Positions 1 to 6,327 are shown, numbered from the stretch's first letter. The stretch: 9,371 nucleotides of DNA from Sphingomonas sp. UBA4766 (GCA_002403415.1 DHHS01000208.1:1-9371); one strand, 5' to 3'. Numbers and translations are program-made. The notes: a model not told the origin generated them from the sequence alone.

Positions 1-227
1 CGTGGCAGACCGCGCCGATGCGCCTCTGCATCCGATGGATGGTTCTGCACCGACAGTTTTTCGCTGGTGAACAGATATTTGATCAGCAGATCGGCATCAT
101 CGCCGCCATCGAACCAGATTTCGCCGACCGGCGCTGCATCGACAGCGGGGTCGGCAAAACCGGGCCACAGGCTGTGCCTGCCCCATGGCTTTTCAACGCG
201 CTTGGTCGCCAACATCTGCGCCGCCAT
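1..227 (-). CDS. manA: Class I mannose-6-phosphate isomerase, N-terminal 75 residues (cut by window edge)
   Basis: The gene reads leftwards from ATG at 227-225 and runs off the window open, giving 75 codons. Known role of the family: zinc-dependent cytosolic interconversion of mannose-6-phosphate and fructose-6-phosphate, feeding GDP-mannose and polysaccharide synthesis or mannose catabolism. Seen: an N-terminal KPWGRHSLWPGF segment (residues 13-24), GEIWF (35-39), LLIKYLFTSEKLSVQNHP (47-64) and D66. These match the conserved type I isomerase core. Q61 and H63 fall where the family has two of its zinc ligands (the Q-x-H-P motif). The remaining zinc ligands and the catalytic region lie outside the window. 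A G-run just upstream (reading TCCGGGGGGATCG before ATG) may serve as ribosome binding site; a second in-frame ATG lies at codon 5. It is divergent from bamD across about 127 bp. The family call is firm; the exact substrate is not, because some relatives act on other phosphosugars. Confidence 0.85.
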   Translation of the reverse strand, partial: MAAQMLATKRVEKPWGRHSLWPGFADPAVDAAPVGEIWFDGGDDADLLIKYLFTSEKLSVQNHPSDAEAHRRGLP

Positions 228-254
228 CGATCCCCCCGGAACGCCTCTTCAATC

Positions 255-284
255 GCTATAGCGTCAATATCGCGCCAGCGCCAA
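255..284 (-). promoter_or_regulatory. Candidate sigma70-type promoter for the mannose-6-phosphate isomerase gene
   Basis: On the minus strand TTGGCG (284-279) is followed after 18 bp by TATAGC (260-255), each matching 4 of 6 consensus bases. Transcription would start near 248, giving a leader of roughly 20 nt. The -10 lies inside a perfect 10-bp palindrome CGCTATAGCG (254-263), so it could also be an operator, or a -10 used in both directions. This is pattern matching only. Confidence 0.3.
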
Positions 285-354
285 GCCGCGCGGTGGCCCG
301 GCGCGTTACAAAAACTGTTGGTCGCCACCATCCTGCTCCGCTAAGGGATGGGCG

Positions 355-1191
355 ATGTTCACGTCACTTCCCCGTTCCGCCTTGCTCGCGCTGGCCGCGT
401 TCAGCATGTTGCCGCTTGCCGCCTGTTCCTCGGGGCGTTCAAAGGGCGACATTCCCTATGTCGCACGCGATGTGTCGACGCTTTACGCCAATGCCAAACG
501 TTACTTAGACAGGGGGCGCTATCTGGAAGCGGCGACGCTGTTTGACGAAGTCGAACGCCAGCATCCCTATTCGATCTGGGCACGCCGGGCACAGTTGATG
601 AGCGCGTTTAGTTATTATCTGGACGCCGATTACATTAAGTCGATCGCGTCGGCTCAGCGTTTTCTAGCGGTTCATCCCGGCAATCGTGATGCTCCTTATG
701 CCTATTATCTGATTGCGCTATGCTATTATGAACAGATTTCGGACGTAACGCGCGATCAGAAAATTACCCAGCAAGCGCTCGACGCGCTGGGGGAGCTGGC
801 GCGCCGTTATCCGGGGTCGCGCTATGCCGCTGACGCCCGGCTAAAGGTTGATCTGGTTCGCGATCACCTGGCGGGTAAGGAGATGGAGATTGGCCGTTTC
901 TATGAAAATCGCGGCGAATGGATCGGGGCGACGCTGCGCTTTCGCCGCGTAATCGACGAATATCAGACCACCACTCACGTTCCAGAGGCATTGATGCGGC
1001 TGACCGAGAGCTATCTGGCGCTGGGCGTGCCCGCCGAAGCGAAGAAAGCAGCCGCCGTGCTTGGTGCCAATTACCCCGGCACAATCTGGTATGAACGCGC
1101 CTATAAACTGATCGAGCGCAACGGCGACGTCCGCGAGAAGCGCGAAAAGCGGAAAAAGGCCGACAAGCCCGCGGCGGTTGCCGCGACCTGA
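355..1191 (+). CDS. bamD: Outer membrane protein assembly factor BamD (lipoprotein)
   Basis: This 278-residue protein is the essential lipoprotein of the BAM complex, which folds β-barrel proteins into the outer membrane together with BamA. Seen: an N-terminal hydrophobic signal (residues about 8-22) ending in a lipobox L-A-A-C with acylation Cys24, so the mature protein should be anchored to the inner leaflet of the outer membrane. The body (about 38-250) consists of tetratricopeptide-like helical pairs, for example YANAKRYLDRGRYLEAATLF near residue 44 and PYAYYLIALCYYEQ near 120, matching the YfiO/ComL family. The C-terminal tail after about residue 255 is rich in Lys, Arg and Glu (REKREKRKKADK) and then Ala. 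This makes the protein somewhat longer than E. coli BamD (245 aa). The start is set by TAAGGGA (342-348) six bases upstream of ATG; the ATG at 348 is out of frame. The gene is co-directional with recN and ligA but separated from recN by a minus-strand gene. Very confident. Confidence 0.97.
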   Translation: MFTSLPRSALLALAAFSMLPLAACSSGRSKGDIPYVARDVSTLYANAKRYLDRGRYLEAATLFDEVERQHPYSIWARRAQLMSAFSYYLDADYIKSIASAQRFLAVHPGNRDAPYAYYLIALCYYEQISDVTRDQKITQQALDALGELARRYPGSRYAADARLKVDLVRDHLAGKEMEIGRFYENRGEWIGATLRFRRVIDEYQTTTHVPEALMRLTESYLALGVPAEAKKAAAVLGANYPGTIWYERAYKLIERNGDVREKREKRKKADKPAAVAAT

Positions 1192-1219
1192 CCCCAAATT
1201 ACGCCGTGCGCAGTGTCGA

Positions 1220-1900
1220 TTACTGATATTGTCGACGCATCGGGCATTGGCCCGAATTCATCCGCGCGGTCGCCATGCTTCTTGCCGTCTTCGATGCCCA
1301 GGCAAGGTAATTGGGCATTGGCTTGAACATGGTGACGATACGCGAGGACAACAGCGTCGCCGTGCCTCGGCTGACGCTGAAGCGAAAGTCGATCGGGCGC
1401 GACCCGGTGATATCGGCATGGAGCTGCGCACCCGCCGCCGGATCGACGCGGAGCGGTCCCACAAGGCCAGGGCGCTTGGCGATCAGCGTGACACCGCCAT
1501 AACCGGAAAGTTCTCCGCCACCCGGCAGCTTCGCAATGAACCGGCGCAGTTCGCCAATTTCAGGATACCGGATCTCGCTGGTCTGGATGTTCGTTAGTGT
1601 CGTCGTCACGTCGGCGGCGATCACCTCGCCGGTCAGGATGTCGACATAGGTGCGCACCGAATAGCTGAGCTTGTGCGGCAGCCCGTCGAGCGAATTTTCG
1701 ACGCTGAGCTTCTGATACAGAATGTAATAATTCTTATCGAGATGCAGGAACATGCGGTTCTTGCCGCTCTTGCTGGGGATCACGGCCCAGCAGTCGCCGG
1801 GCCGAACCTAGGCCTCTACGGGCGCTGCATTGCCCAAGACGCCAAGTCCGAAAAGCCCGAGCAGGAGGGACATGACGAACGGTACCAAAGGCTTCGGCAT
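1220..1900 (-). pseudogene. Unrecognised secreted protein gene, interrupted by an in-frame TAG at codon 31
   Basis: I do not recognise the family. The reading frame starts at ATG 1900-1898 behind a strong Shine-Dalgarno GGGAGG. It encodes a 30-residue signal-peptide-like segment: MPKP, then a hydrophobic core SLLLGLFGLGVLG, then a likely cleavage site around NAAPVEA. A TAG follows at 1810-1808, and the same frame then continues without a frameshift (VRPGDCWAVIPSKSGKNR...) for 195 more codons to a TAA at 1222-1220. The body looks like a genuine soluble, β-rich exported domain: the DILTGEVIAADVTTTL segment, a Gly-rich PGGGELSGYGGVTLIAK stretch, and one Cys in GDCWAV. A shorter open frame could begin at GTG 1783-1781 (187 aa), but that would lack both the signal peptide and a clear ribosome binding site. 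Restoring one base (for example CAG, Gln) would give a 226-aa secreted protein. Hence it is either a recent pseudogene, a sequencing error, or a readthrough case. It converges on bamD (28 bp apart) and is divergent from recN. Confidence 0.65.
1808..1810 (-). other. In-frame amber codon between signal peptide and mature domain
   Basis: Reading the minus strand in the frame of the ATG at 1900, codon 31 is TAG, flanked by GCC (Ala30) and GTT (Val32). The hexamer is CCTAGG. Frame is conserved on both sides: 1900, 1810 and 1783 are all codon starts in one phase. A single C-to-T change from CAG would explain it. Confidence 0.9.
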
Positions 1901-1906
1901 CGACTG

Positions 1907-1912
1907 CCTCCC
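1907..1912 (-). promoter_or_regulatory. Shine-Dalgarno GGGAGG that fixes the start of the interrupted gene
   Basis: GGGAGG on the minus strand lies six bases upstream of ATG 1900. It shows that the true translational start is here, upstream of the TAG, and not at the GTG at 1783. Confidence 0.7.
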
Positions 1913-1954
1913 ACTTGAAATTGCTGCAGAACGACAGCAGCGTTGGCCGGTACA

Positions 1955-1983
1955 AGCTTTTTCGAGATCGTCTCGCGTGTCAA
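1955..1983 (-). promoter_or_regulatory. Candidate promoter of the interrupted secreted-protein gene, with a dyad in its spacer
   Basis: A perfect TTGACA (minus strand, 1983-1978) sits about 80 bp upstream of the ATG at 1900. At 17 bp spacing the -10 would be AAAGCT (1960-1955), a poor match. A perfect inverted repeat CGAGA-TCG-TCTCG (1963-1975) occupies the spacer. The -35 is convincing; the -10 is weak. The dyad could be an operator, though it could also act on recN, whose 5' region overlaps. Confidence 0.35.
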
Positions 1984-2074
1984 TGTTCTGTGGTCGGCAA
2001 CAACGGGCTCGTGGATCGCTAACACGCAATCCGGCTATTCCGTGGCGCGATCGTTCCTGTATGACGCGAACCGC

Positions 2075-3739
2075 ATGTTGACCGCGCTTTCCATCCGCGA
2101 CGTCGTCCTGATCGAGGCGCTCGACCTTGATTTTTCGGGCGGGCTGGGCGTGCTCACAGGCGAGACCGGGGCGGGCAAATCGATCCTGCTCGATGCGCTG
2201 GGGCTGGCGCTGGGCGCACGCGGGGAAAGCGGGCTGGTGCGTCAGGGCGCAAGCCAAGCCATGGTGACGGCGACCTTCGATCCGCCCGCGCCCGAGGGCC
2301 CGATTGCGAAGCTGTTCGATGAAAACGGCCTCGATCTGGATCGCGGCGAGCCGCTGCTGATCCGCCGGATCGTCAAGGCCGACGGTGGCAGCCGCGCCTT
2401 CGTGAACGATCAACCGGCCTCGGCCAGTCTGTTGCGCGCGCTGGGCGGATTGTTGGTTGAAATCCACGGCCAACATGATGATCGCGGCCTCCTCAGCCCC
2501 GCCGGGCACCGCGCGCTGCTCGACAGTTTCGGGCGCATCGACACGGCGCCGGTGGCCCAAAGCTGGGCCGCCTGGCGCGCGGCCGAAGCAGCGCTCGCCA
2601 CTGCCCGTGCCGAACAGGCAGGGGCCGCACGCGACCGCGAATGGCTCGACCATGCCGTCGCCGAACTCACCCGCCTCGCCCCCGAACCGGGCGAGGAAGC
2701 AACGCTCGCCGCCGCCCGCGCCGATATGCAGCGCGGCGAGAAAATCGCGGTCGATTTGCAAGCGATCGCCGATCTTCTTGACGGGTCCGAGGGGAGCCTT
2801 GCTCGGCTCCGCCAGGCTGCACGCATTCTGGAGCGGGTCGCGGATGGACATGATGCGCTGGGCGAAGCGCTGGCGGCGATTGACCGCGCAATCAATGACA
2901 CAGCGCTCACGCAGGACAAGATCGACGCCGCCGCCGATGCGCTGGCTTTTGACCCTGCCCGACTGGAAGCTGACGAAACCCGGCTGTTCGAGCTGCGCGC
3001 TGTCGCCCGTAAGCACCGAGTGCAGCCCGATGAGCTCGCGGACCTCGCCGCTGACCTTGCAGCCAAGCTTGCGCGCATTGAGGGCGGGGCGGACAGCATT
3101 ACCGCACTCACCGCGACCGCACGGGCCGCCGCTGACGCCTATGACACCGCCGCCGTCGCGCTGAGCGCCAGCCGTACCGCTGCTGCTACCCGGCTGGACG
3201 CGGCGGTGATGCGCGAGCTGGCTCCGCTTAAGCTGGACGCCGCGCGCTTTCGCACCACAGTCGCCCCGCTCGGCTCCGAGGCCTGGTCGGGCGCGGGCAA
3301 GGACCGGGTCGAGTTTGAGATTTCGACCAATCCCGGCGCCCCCTTTGGCCCGCTCATCAAGATTGCAAGCGGCGGCGAATTGTCGCGCTTCATCCTCGCG
3401 CTCAAGGTGGCACTCGCCGAGGAAGGGGCAGCGCCCACCATGATTTTCGACGAAATCGACCGCGGCGTCGGCGGCGCAGTCGCGTCTGCGATTGGCGAGC
3501 GGCTCGCGCGACTGGCGCAGACCACGCAGCTGCTGGTCGTGACCCACAGCCCGCAAGTCGCGGCACGGGGTGCGCATCATTTGCTGATCGCCAAGAGCCA
3601 TGACGGCACCGTCACCCGCACCGGCGTGCGCACGCTGAGCCATGCCGAACGGCGCGAGGAAATCGCCCGGATGCTGTCAGGCGCGGAAATTACCGATGAG
3701 GCACGCGCGCAGGCAGTTCGGTTGCTGGAGGGCGCCTAG
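2075..3739 (+). CDS. recN: DNA repair protein RecN (SMC-like ATPase)
   Basis: At 554 residues it is close to E. coli RecN (553). The family is a cytoplasmic SMC-like ATPase that acts in double-strand break repair, holding DNA ends and sister chromatids together alongside RecA. Seen: N-terminal MLTALSIRDVVLIE, typical of RecN; Walker A GETGAGKS at 29-36; the RecN signature E-I-H-G-Q-H-D at 129-135; a central Ala/Glu/Arg/Leu-rich coiled-coil region (about 165-360); the ABC signature SGGELSR at 432-438; Walker B TMIFDEID with D459 and E460; and the H-loop H491 in VVTHSPQ. All ATPase motifs are intact. The start at 2075 is chosen because the conserved N-terminus begins there. The frame stays open upstream to a TTG at 1943, but that extension has no family similarity. 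The Shine-Dalgarno is weak. Its TAG stop shares bases with the stop of the convergent VOC gene. It is followed after 419 bp by ligA, in the same direction. Confidence 0.97.
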   Translation: MLTALSIRDVVLIEALDLDFSGGLGVLTGETGAGKSILLDALGLALGARGESGLVRQGASQAMVTATFDPPAPEGPIAKLFDENGLDLDRGEPLLIRRIVKADGGSRAFVNDQPASASLLRALGGLLVEIHGQHDDRGLLSPAGHRALLDSFGRIDTAPVAQSWAAWRAAEAALATARAEQAGAARDREWLDHAVAELTRLAPEPGEEATLAAARADMQRGEKIAVDLQAIADLLDGSEGSLARLRQAARILERVADGHDALGEALAAIDRAINDTALTQDKIDAAADALAFDPARLEADETRLFELRAVARKHRVQPDELADLAADLAAKLARIEGGADSITALTATARAAADAYDTAAVALSASRTAAATRLDAAVMRELAPLKLDAARFRTTVAPLGSEAWSGAGKDRVEFEISTNPGAPFGPLIKIASGGELSRFILALKVALAEEGAAPTMIFDEIDRGVGGAVASAIGERLARLAQTTQLLVVTHSPQVAARGAHHLLIAKSHDGTVTRTGVRTLSHAERREEIARMLSGAEITDEARAQAVRLLEGA

Positions 3740-4113
3740 CCGCCAATGGCCTGACCAAAGGCAAGCAGATTGCCGTCGGGCGCAAGCACCAACAGCTCGC
3801 GCTGGCCATAGGGTTGATCGACCGGCCCAAAGACATCGCCCGGCGACAGCAGATCAAGCTTTGGCCGCAGTTCGCGATAAAGCGCGTCGACGTCGCGCAC
3901 GTCTATGTAATAAGCGAATCGGCGGTTGCCGGGCGGTGCGCCGTCGTCGCCATAGTTTTGCATCAGCCTGATCCCGCACCCCTCCCGCTCGGCATAGGCA
4001 TAGCCGGGTTGGCGGAATAGCACCGCAAATCCGAGCAGATCGACGAAAAAGGCAAGCGCTGCGTCGAGGTCGGGGACATGCATGAATGGGGTGATTTGAA
4101 CAAAATTTGGCAT
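3736..4113 (-). CDS. VOC-superfamily (glyoxalase/bleomycin-resistance fold) protein
   Basis: A 125-residue cytoplasmic protein. Seen: two βαβββ-type modules. The first starts ITPFMHVPDLDAALAFF (7-23) with LLGFAVLFRQ (26-35). The second starts RFAYYIDVRDVDALYREL (65-82) and ends GQRELLVLAPDGNLLAFGQ (103-121). This is the classic pattern of the vicinal-oxygen-chelate superfamily. Metal-dependent members usually have a Glu in the last strand (PDGN-x-x-E). Here that position appears to be Ala118, so a metal-free, binding-type role like the bleomycin-resistance proteins is more likely than glyoxalase I. His12 is present. Substrate unknown. ATG 4113 is chosen over an upstream in-frame TTG (4143) because a near-perfect Shine-Dalgarno lies directly before it and the domain begins there. 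It lies on the opposite strand between recN (stops overlap) and ligA (45 bp, divergent). Confidence 0.88.
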   Translation of the reverse strand: MPNFVQITPFMHVPDLDAALAFFVDLLGFAVLFRQPGYAYAEREGCGIRLMQNYGDDGAPPGNRRFAYYIDVRDVDALYRELRPKLDLLSPGDVFGPVDQPYGQRELLVLAPDGNLLAFGQAIGG

Positions 4114-4116
4114 CGC

Positions 4117-4125
4117 TCCCTCCTT
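4117..4125 (-). promoter_or_regulatory. Strong Shine-Dalgarno that decides the VOC protein start
   Basis: The minus strand reads AAGGAGGGA (4125-4117), with the AGGAGG core five bases from ATG 4113. It rules out the longer start at 4143, whose reading would pass through this sequence as coding. Confidence 0.8.
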
Positions 4126-4129
4126 GAAC

Positions 4130-4146
4130 CCGTTACCCGGCAACGG
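4130..4146. repeat. Inverted repeat in the VOC-ligA divergent gap
   Basis: CCGTT (4130-4134) and AACGG (4142-4146) form a perfect 5-bp inverted repeat with a 7-bp centre, ACCCGGC. It lies in the middle of the 45-bp gap between the VOC start and the ligA start. A gap this short must carry the leaders of both genes, so the dyad may be an operator or an mRNA hairpin. No run of T follows it, so it is not a terminator. Confidence 0.35.
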
Positions 4147-4158
4147 TAGCGCAGGATA

Positions 4159-6234
4159 ATGTCGCTATCGCTCCCGCAATCAGAAATAGACGCCGCCGCC
4201 GAACTCGCGCGGTTGGCCGCGGAGATTGCCCGGCACAACATGCTGTATCACACCGATGATGCGCCGGAGATCAGCGACGCAGATTATGACGCGCTGGTTC
4301 GCCGCAATGCCGCGCTTGAGGCAACATTCCCTCACCTCGTCCGCGCCGATTCGCCCAGCCGCCAGGTCGGGGCCGCGCCCGCCGCTCACCTCGCCAAGGT
4401 GGCACATGCGCGGCCGATGTTCAGCCTCGACAATGCGTTTAGCGACGAAGATGTGACCGATTTTCTGGGCCGGGTGCGCCGGTTCCTGTCGCTTGCCGAC
4501 GATGAGCCGATCGCGCTGACCGCCGAACCCAAGATTGATGGGCTGTCCTGTTCGATCCGCTATGAAGGCCATCGCCTCATCCGCGCGCTGACCCGTGGCG
4601 ACGGACAAGTCGGCGAGGATGTGACCGCCAATGTCCGCACGATCCCCGATGTGCCCAACACCTTGCCTGAAGACGCGCCGGATGTGTTCGAGGTACGCGG
4701 CGAAATCTACATGGAAAAGCATGCGTTTGCCGCCCTCAACGCGCGCCTCCTTGCGGAGGCGGATGATGCGGACAAGGTGCGCCAATTCGCCAACCCGCGC
4801 AATGCCGCCGCAGGGTCACTGCGGCAAAAGGACGCGGACGTAACCGCCGCCCGCCCTTTGCGCTTTTTCGCCTGGGGTTGGGGCGATGCGAGCGCGCTGC
4901 CCGGCACGACGCAATCTGAAGTGGTCGCCGCGATCCGCCGCTGGGGCTTTGCCGTGACCGCGCAGTTCCAGCCCGGCGGCTCGATCGATGCAGCACTCGC
5001 CACCTACCGCGCGATCGAGGCGGCGCGCGCCGACCTAGCGTTCGATATCGACGGGGTGGTTTATAAGGTCGACCGGCTCGACTGGCAGGCGCGGCTGGGC
5101 TTTGTCGGTCGCGCCCCGCGATGGGGACTGGCGCATAAATTTCCGGCCGAACGCGCGCAGACGACGTTGCGCGCGATCGACATTCAGGTCGGGCGCACCG
5201 GCAAGCTCACGCCCGTCGCGCGGCTCGAACCCGTGACAGTCGGCGGCGTTGTTGTCACCAACGCCACGCTCCACAATGCCGATGAGATTGCGCGGCTGAA
5301 CGTGTGGCCCGGCGACCGGGTGGTGCTGCAACGCGCGGGCGATGTCATCCCGCAGATTGTCGAGAATCTGTCGCGCGATGACACGCGCGGGGACTGGCCC
5401 TTCCCCACCGCCTGTCCGCAGTGCCAGTCCCCGGCGGTGCGCGAGGAAGGCGAAGTCGACATCCGCTGTTCGGGCGGGCTGATCTGCCCGGCGCAAACCG
5501 TCGAACGGCTTAAGCATTTTGTCGCCCGTGCCGCGCTCGACATTGATGGCTTGGGCGAAAAGACGATTCAGGAGTTTTTCGCGGCGGGCTGGCTGCATAC
5601 GCCCGCCGACATTTTTCGGCTGCACATGCACCGCGACGCATTGCTGACCCGTGAGGGGTGGAAGGAAAAGTCGGTCGAGGCGCTTTTCGCCGCGATCGAA
5701 GCGCGGCGTGCGCCCGATCCCGCCCGCTTGCTCTTTGGGCTGGGCATCCGCCATGTCGGCGCGGTGACCGCGCGCGATCTGGTCAAGGCGTTTGGCAGCG
5801 TGGCGGCCGTAGCCGGCATCGCGATCCGGGCGCAGGGCGACGAGGCCGCGCGCGCCGAGCTGATCGCGGTCGACGGCATCGGCCCGGTGGTTGCGGATGC
5901 GCTGTGTACGTTTTTCGCCGTCGCGCAGAACCGTGATACGTGGAACGATCTTCTCCGCGAAGTCGCGCCCCCGCCCTATATCGCCAATGTCCGCGCCTCG
6001 CCCGTCACCGGCAAGACGATCGTCTTCACTGGCAGTCTGGAAGCGATCAGTCGCGACGAGGCAAAGGCACAGGCGGAGGCGCTGGGCGCGCGCGTTTCCG
6101 GCTCGGTGTCGGCCAAGACCGATCTCGTGGTGGCCGGGCCGGGCGCGGGGTCGAAACTCAAAAAGGCCGCAGAGCTGAACATCCGCGTGATCGATGAAGC
6201 CGAGTGGCTGGCACTGGTGGAGGCCACACGCTGA
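4159..6234 (+). CDS. ligA: NAD+-dependent DNA ligase LigA
   Basis: At 691 residues it has full family length. It seals nicks between Okazaki fragments and during repair, using NAD+ as adenylate donor; essential in most bacteria. Domains in order: Ia NAD+-binding domain with Y30-H31 and the ISDADYD motif (38-44); adenylation domain with catalytic Lys125 in K-I-D-G (125-128), E182 in EVRGEIYM, DIDGVVYK (296-303) and K327 in AHKFPAE; OB fold (about 330-405); a four-cysteine zinc finger C419, C422, C437, C443 (spacing CxxC-x14-C-x5-C); helix-hairpin-helix region (about 450-600, with GLGIRHVG and IDGIGPVVA); BRCT domain (about 617-691, starting GKTIVFTGSLE). All catalytic and zinc residues are present. 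The ribosome binding site is modest: AGGA at 4153-4156, only two bases from ATG 4159. It may be transcribed from its own promoter or by readthrough from recN. Confidence 0.98.
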   Translation: MSLSLPQSEIDAAAELARLAAEIARHNMLYHTDDAPEISDADYDALVRRNAALEATFPHLVRADSPSRQVGAAPAAHLAKVAHARPMFSLDNAFSDEDVTDFLGRVRRFLSLADDEPIALTAEPKIDGLSCSIRYEGHRLIRALTRGDGQVGEDVTANVRTIPDVPNTLPEDAPDVFEVRGEIYMEKHAFAALNARLLAEADDADKVRQFANPRNAAAGSLRQKDADVTAARPLRFFAWGWGDASALPGTTQSEVVAAIRRWGFAVTAQFQPGGSIDAALATYRAIEAARADLAFDIDGVVYKVDRLDWQARLGFVGRAPRWGLAHKFPAERAQTTLRAIDIQVGRTGKLTPVARLEPVTVGGVVVTNATLHNADEIARLNVWPGDRVVLQRAGDVIPQIVENLSRDDTRGDWPFPTACPQCQSPAVREEGEVDIRCSGGLICPAQTVERLKHFVARAALDIDGLGEKTIQEFFAAGWLHTPADIFRLHMHRDALLTREGWKEKSVEALFAAIEARRAPDPARLLFGLGIRHVGAVTARDLVKAFGSVAAVAGIAIRAQGDEAARAELIAVDGIGPVVADALCTFFAVAQNRDTWNDLLREVAPPPYIANVRASPVTGKTIVFTGSLEAISRDEAKAQAEALGARVSGSVSAKTDLVVAGPGAGSKLKKAAELNIRVIDEAEWLALVEATR

Positions 6235-6271
6235 CAGCGCGCAGTGATGCTTTTCTGCAACGCACCATCGC

Positions 6272-6286
6272 TTAATGCAGCGTTAA
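6272..6286. promoter_or_regulatory. Near-palindrome, possible operator of the receptor gene
   Basis: TTAATGCAGCGTTAA is a 15-bp dyad whose half-sites TTAATGC and TTAACGC (complement) agree at six of seven positions. It lies about 110 bp upstream of the receptor start, a location typical of an operator or activator site. No regulator can be named. Confidence 0.3.
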
Positions 6287-6314
6287 GAATTGCCGACCGC
6301 CCATGTCATCGAAG

Positions 6315-6327
6315 CGAAATAATTGCG
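6315..6327. promoter_or_regulatory. Second near-palindrome upstream of the receptor gene
   Basis: CGAAATAATTGCG has half-sites CGAAAT and CGCAAT (complement), agreeing at five of six positions around a central A. Its centre is 42 bp from the centre of the dyad at 6272-6286, about four helical turns. It overlaps the AT-rich candidate -10. It does not match a Fur box well. Confidence 0.25.

Larger units (their letters stand above)
1901..2074. other. Divergent intergenic region between the secreted-protein gene and recN
   Basis: This 174-bp stretch must hold the recN promoter and the promoter of the minus-strand gene. Besides the candidate -35 and dyad listed separately, there is a short inverted repeat GCTGC/GCAGC (1923-1927 with 1937-1941). 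I looked for the alphaproteobacterial LexA box (GTTC-N7-GTTC or its complement GAAC-N7-GAAC), expected in front of an SOS-controlled recN. I did not find an acceptable match. A loose GTTC...GAAC pair at 2053-2071 has the wrong geometry. No small gene is evident here. Confidence 0.5.

Noticed and set aside
1808..1810. Reading the TAG as pyrrolysine or another recoded amino acid
   Set aside because: Pyrrolysine systems are not expected in this kind of organism and nothing in the window (no pyl gene, no special downstream structure) supports recoding; mutation or sequencing error is simpler.
2053..2071. LexA-type site GTTC...GAAC in front of recN
   Set aside because: The alphaproteobacterial site is a direct repeat GTTC-N7-GTTC; this pair is inverted and 11 bp apart.
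1943..2074. Upstream extension of recN to a TTG start at 1943
   Set aside because: RecN proteins start at the ML-x-x-L-x-I-R-D motif, which begins at 2075; the 44 extra residues look non-coding and overlap the candidate promoter region.
1808..3643. A 611-codon open frame on the minus strand opposite recN
   Set aside because: It is the antisense shadow of recN, kept open by GC-rich third positions; it shows no domain pattern. Only its last 30 codons (1900-1808) are real, as the signal peptide of the interrupted gene with its own ribosome binding site.
4114..4143. Longer VOC protein starting at TTG 4143
   Set aside because: The ATG at 4113 has an excellent Shine-Dalgarno and the conserved domain starts right after it.
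6241..6284. Rho-independent terminator after ligA
   Set aside because: The inverted repeats (4-5 bp stems) are short with long loops and no T-run follows.
6315..6327. Fur box upstream of the receptor
   Set aside because: The AT-rich dyad is too short and differs from the GATAAT-type repeats of a Fur site, so iron control cannot be claimed.
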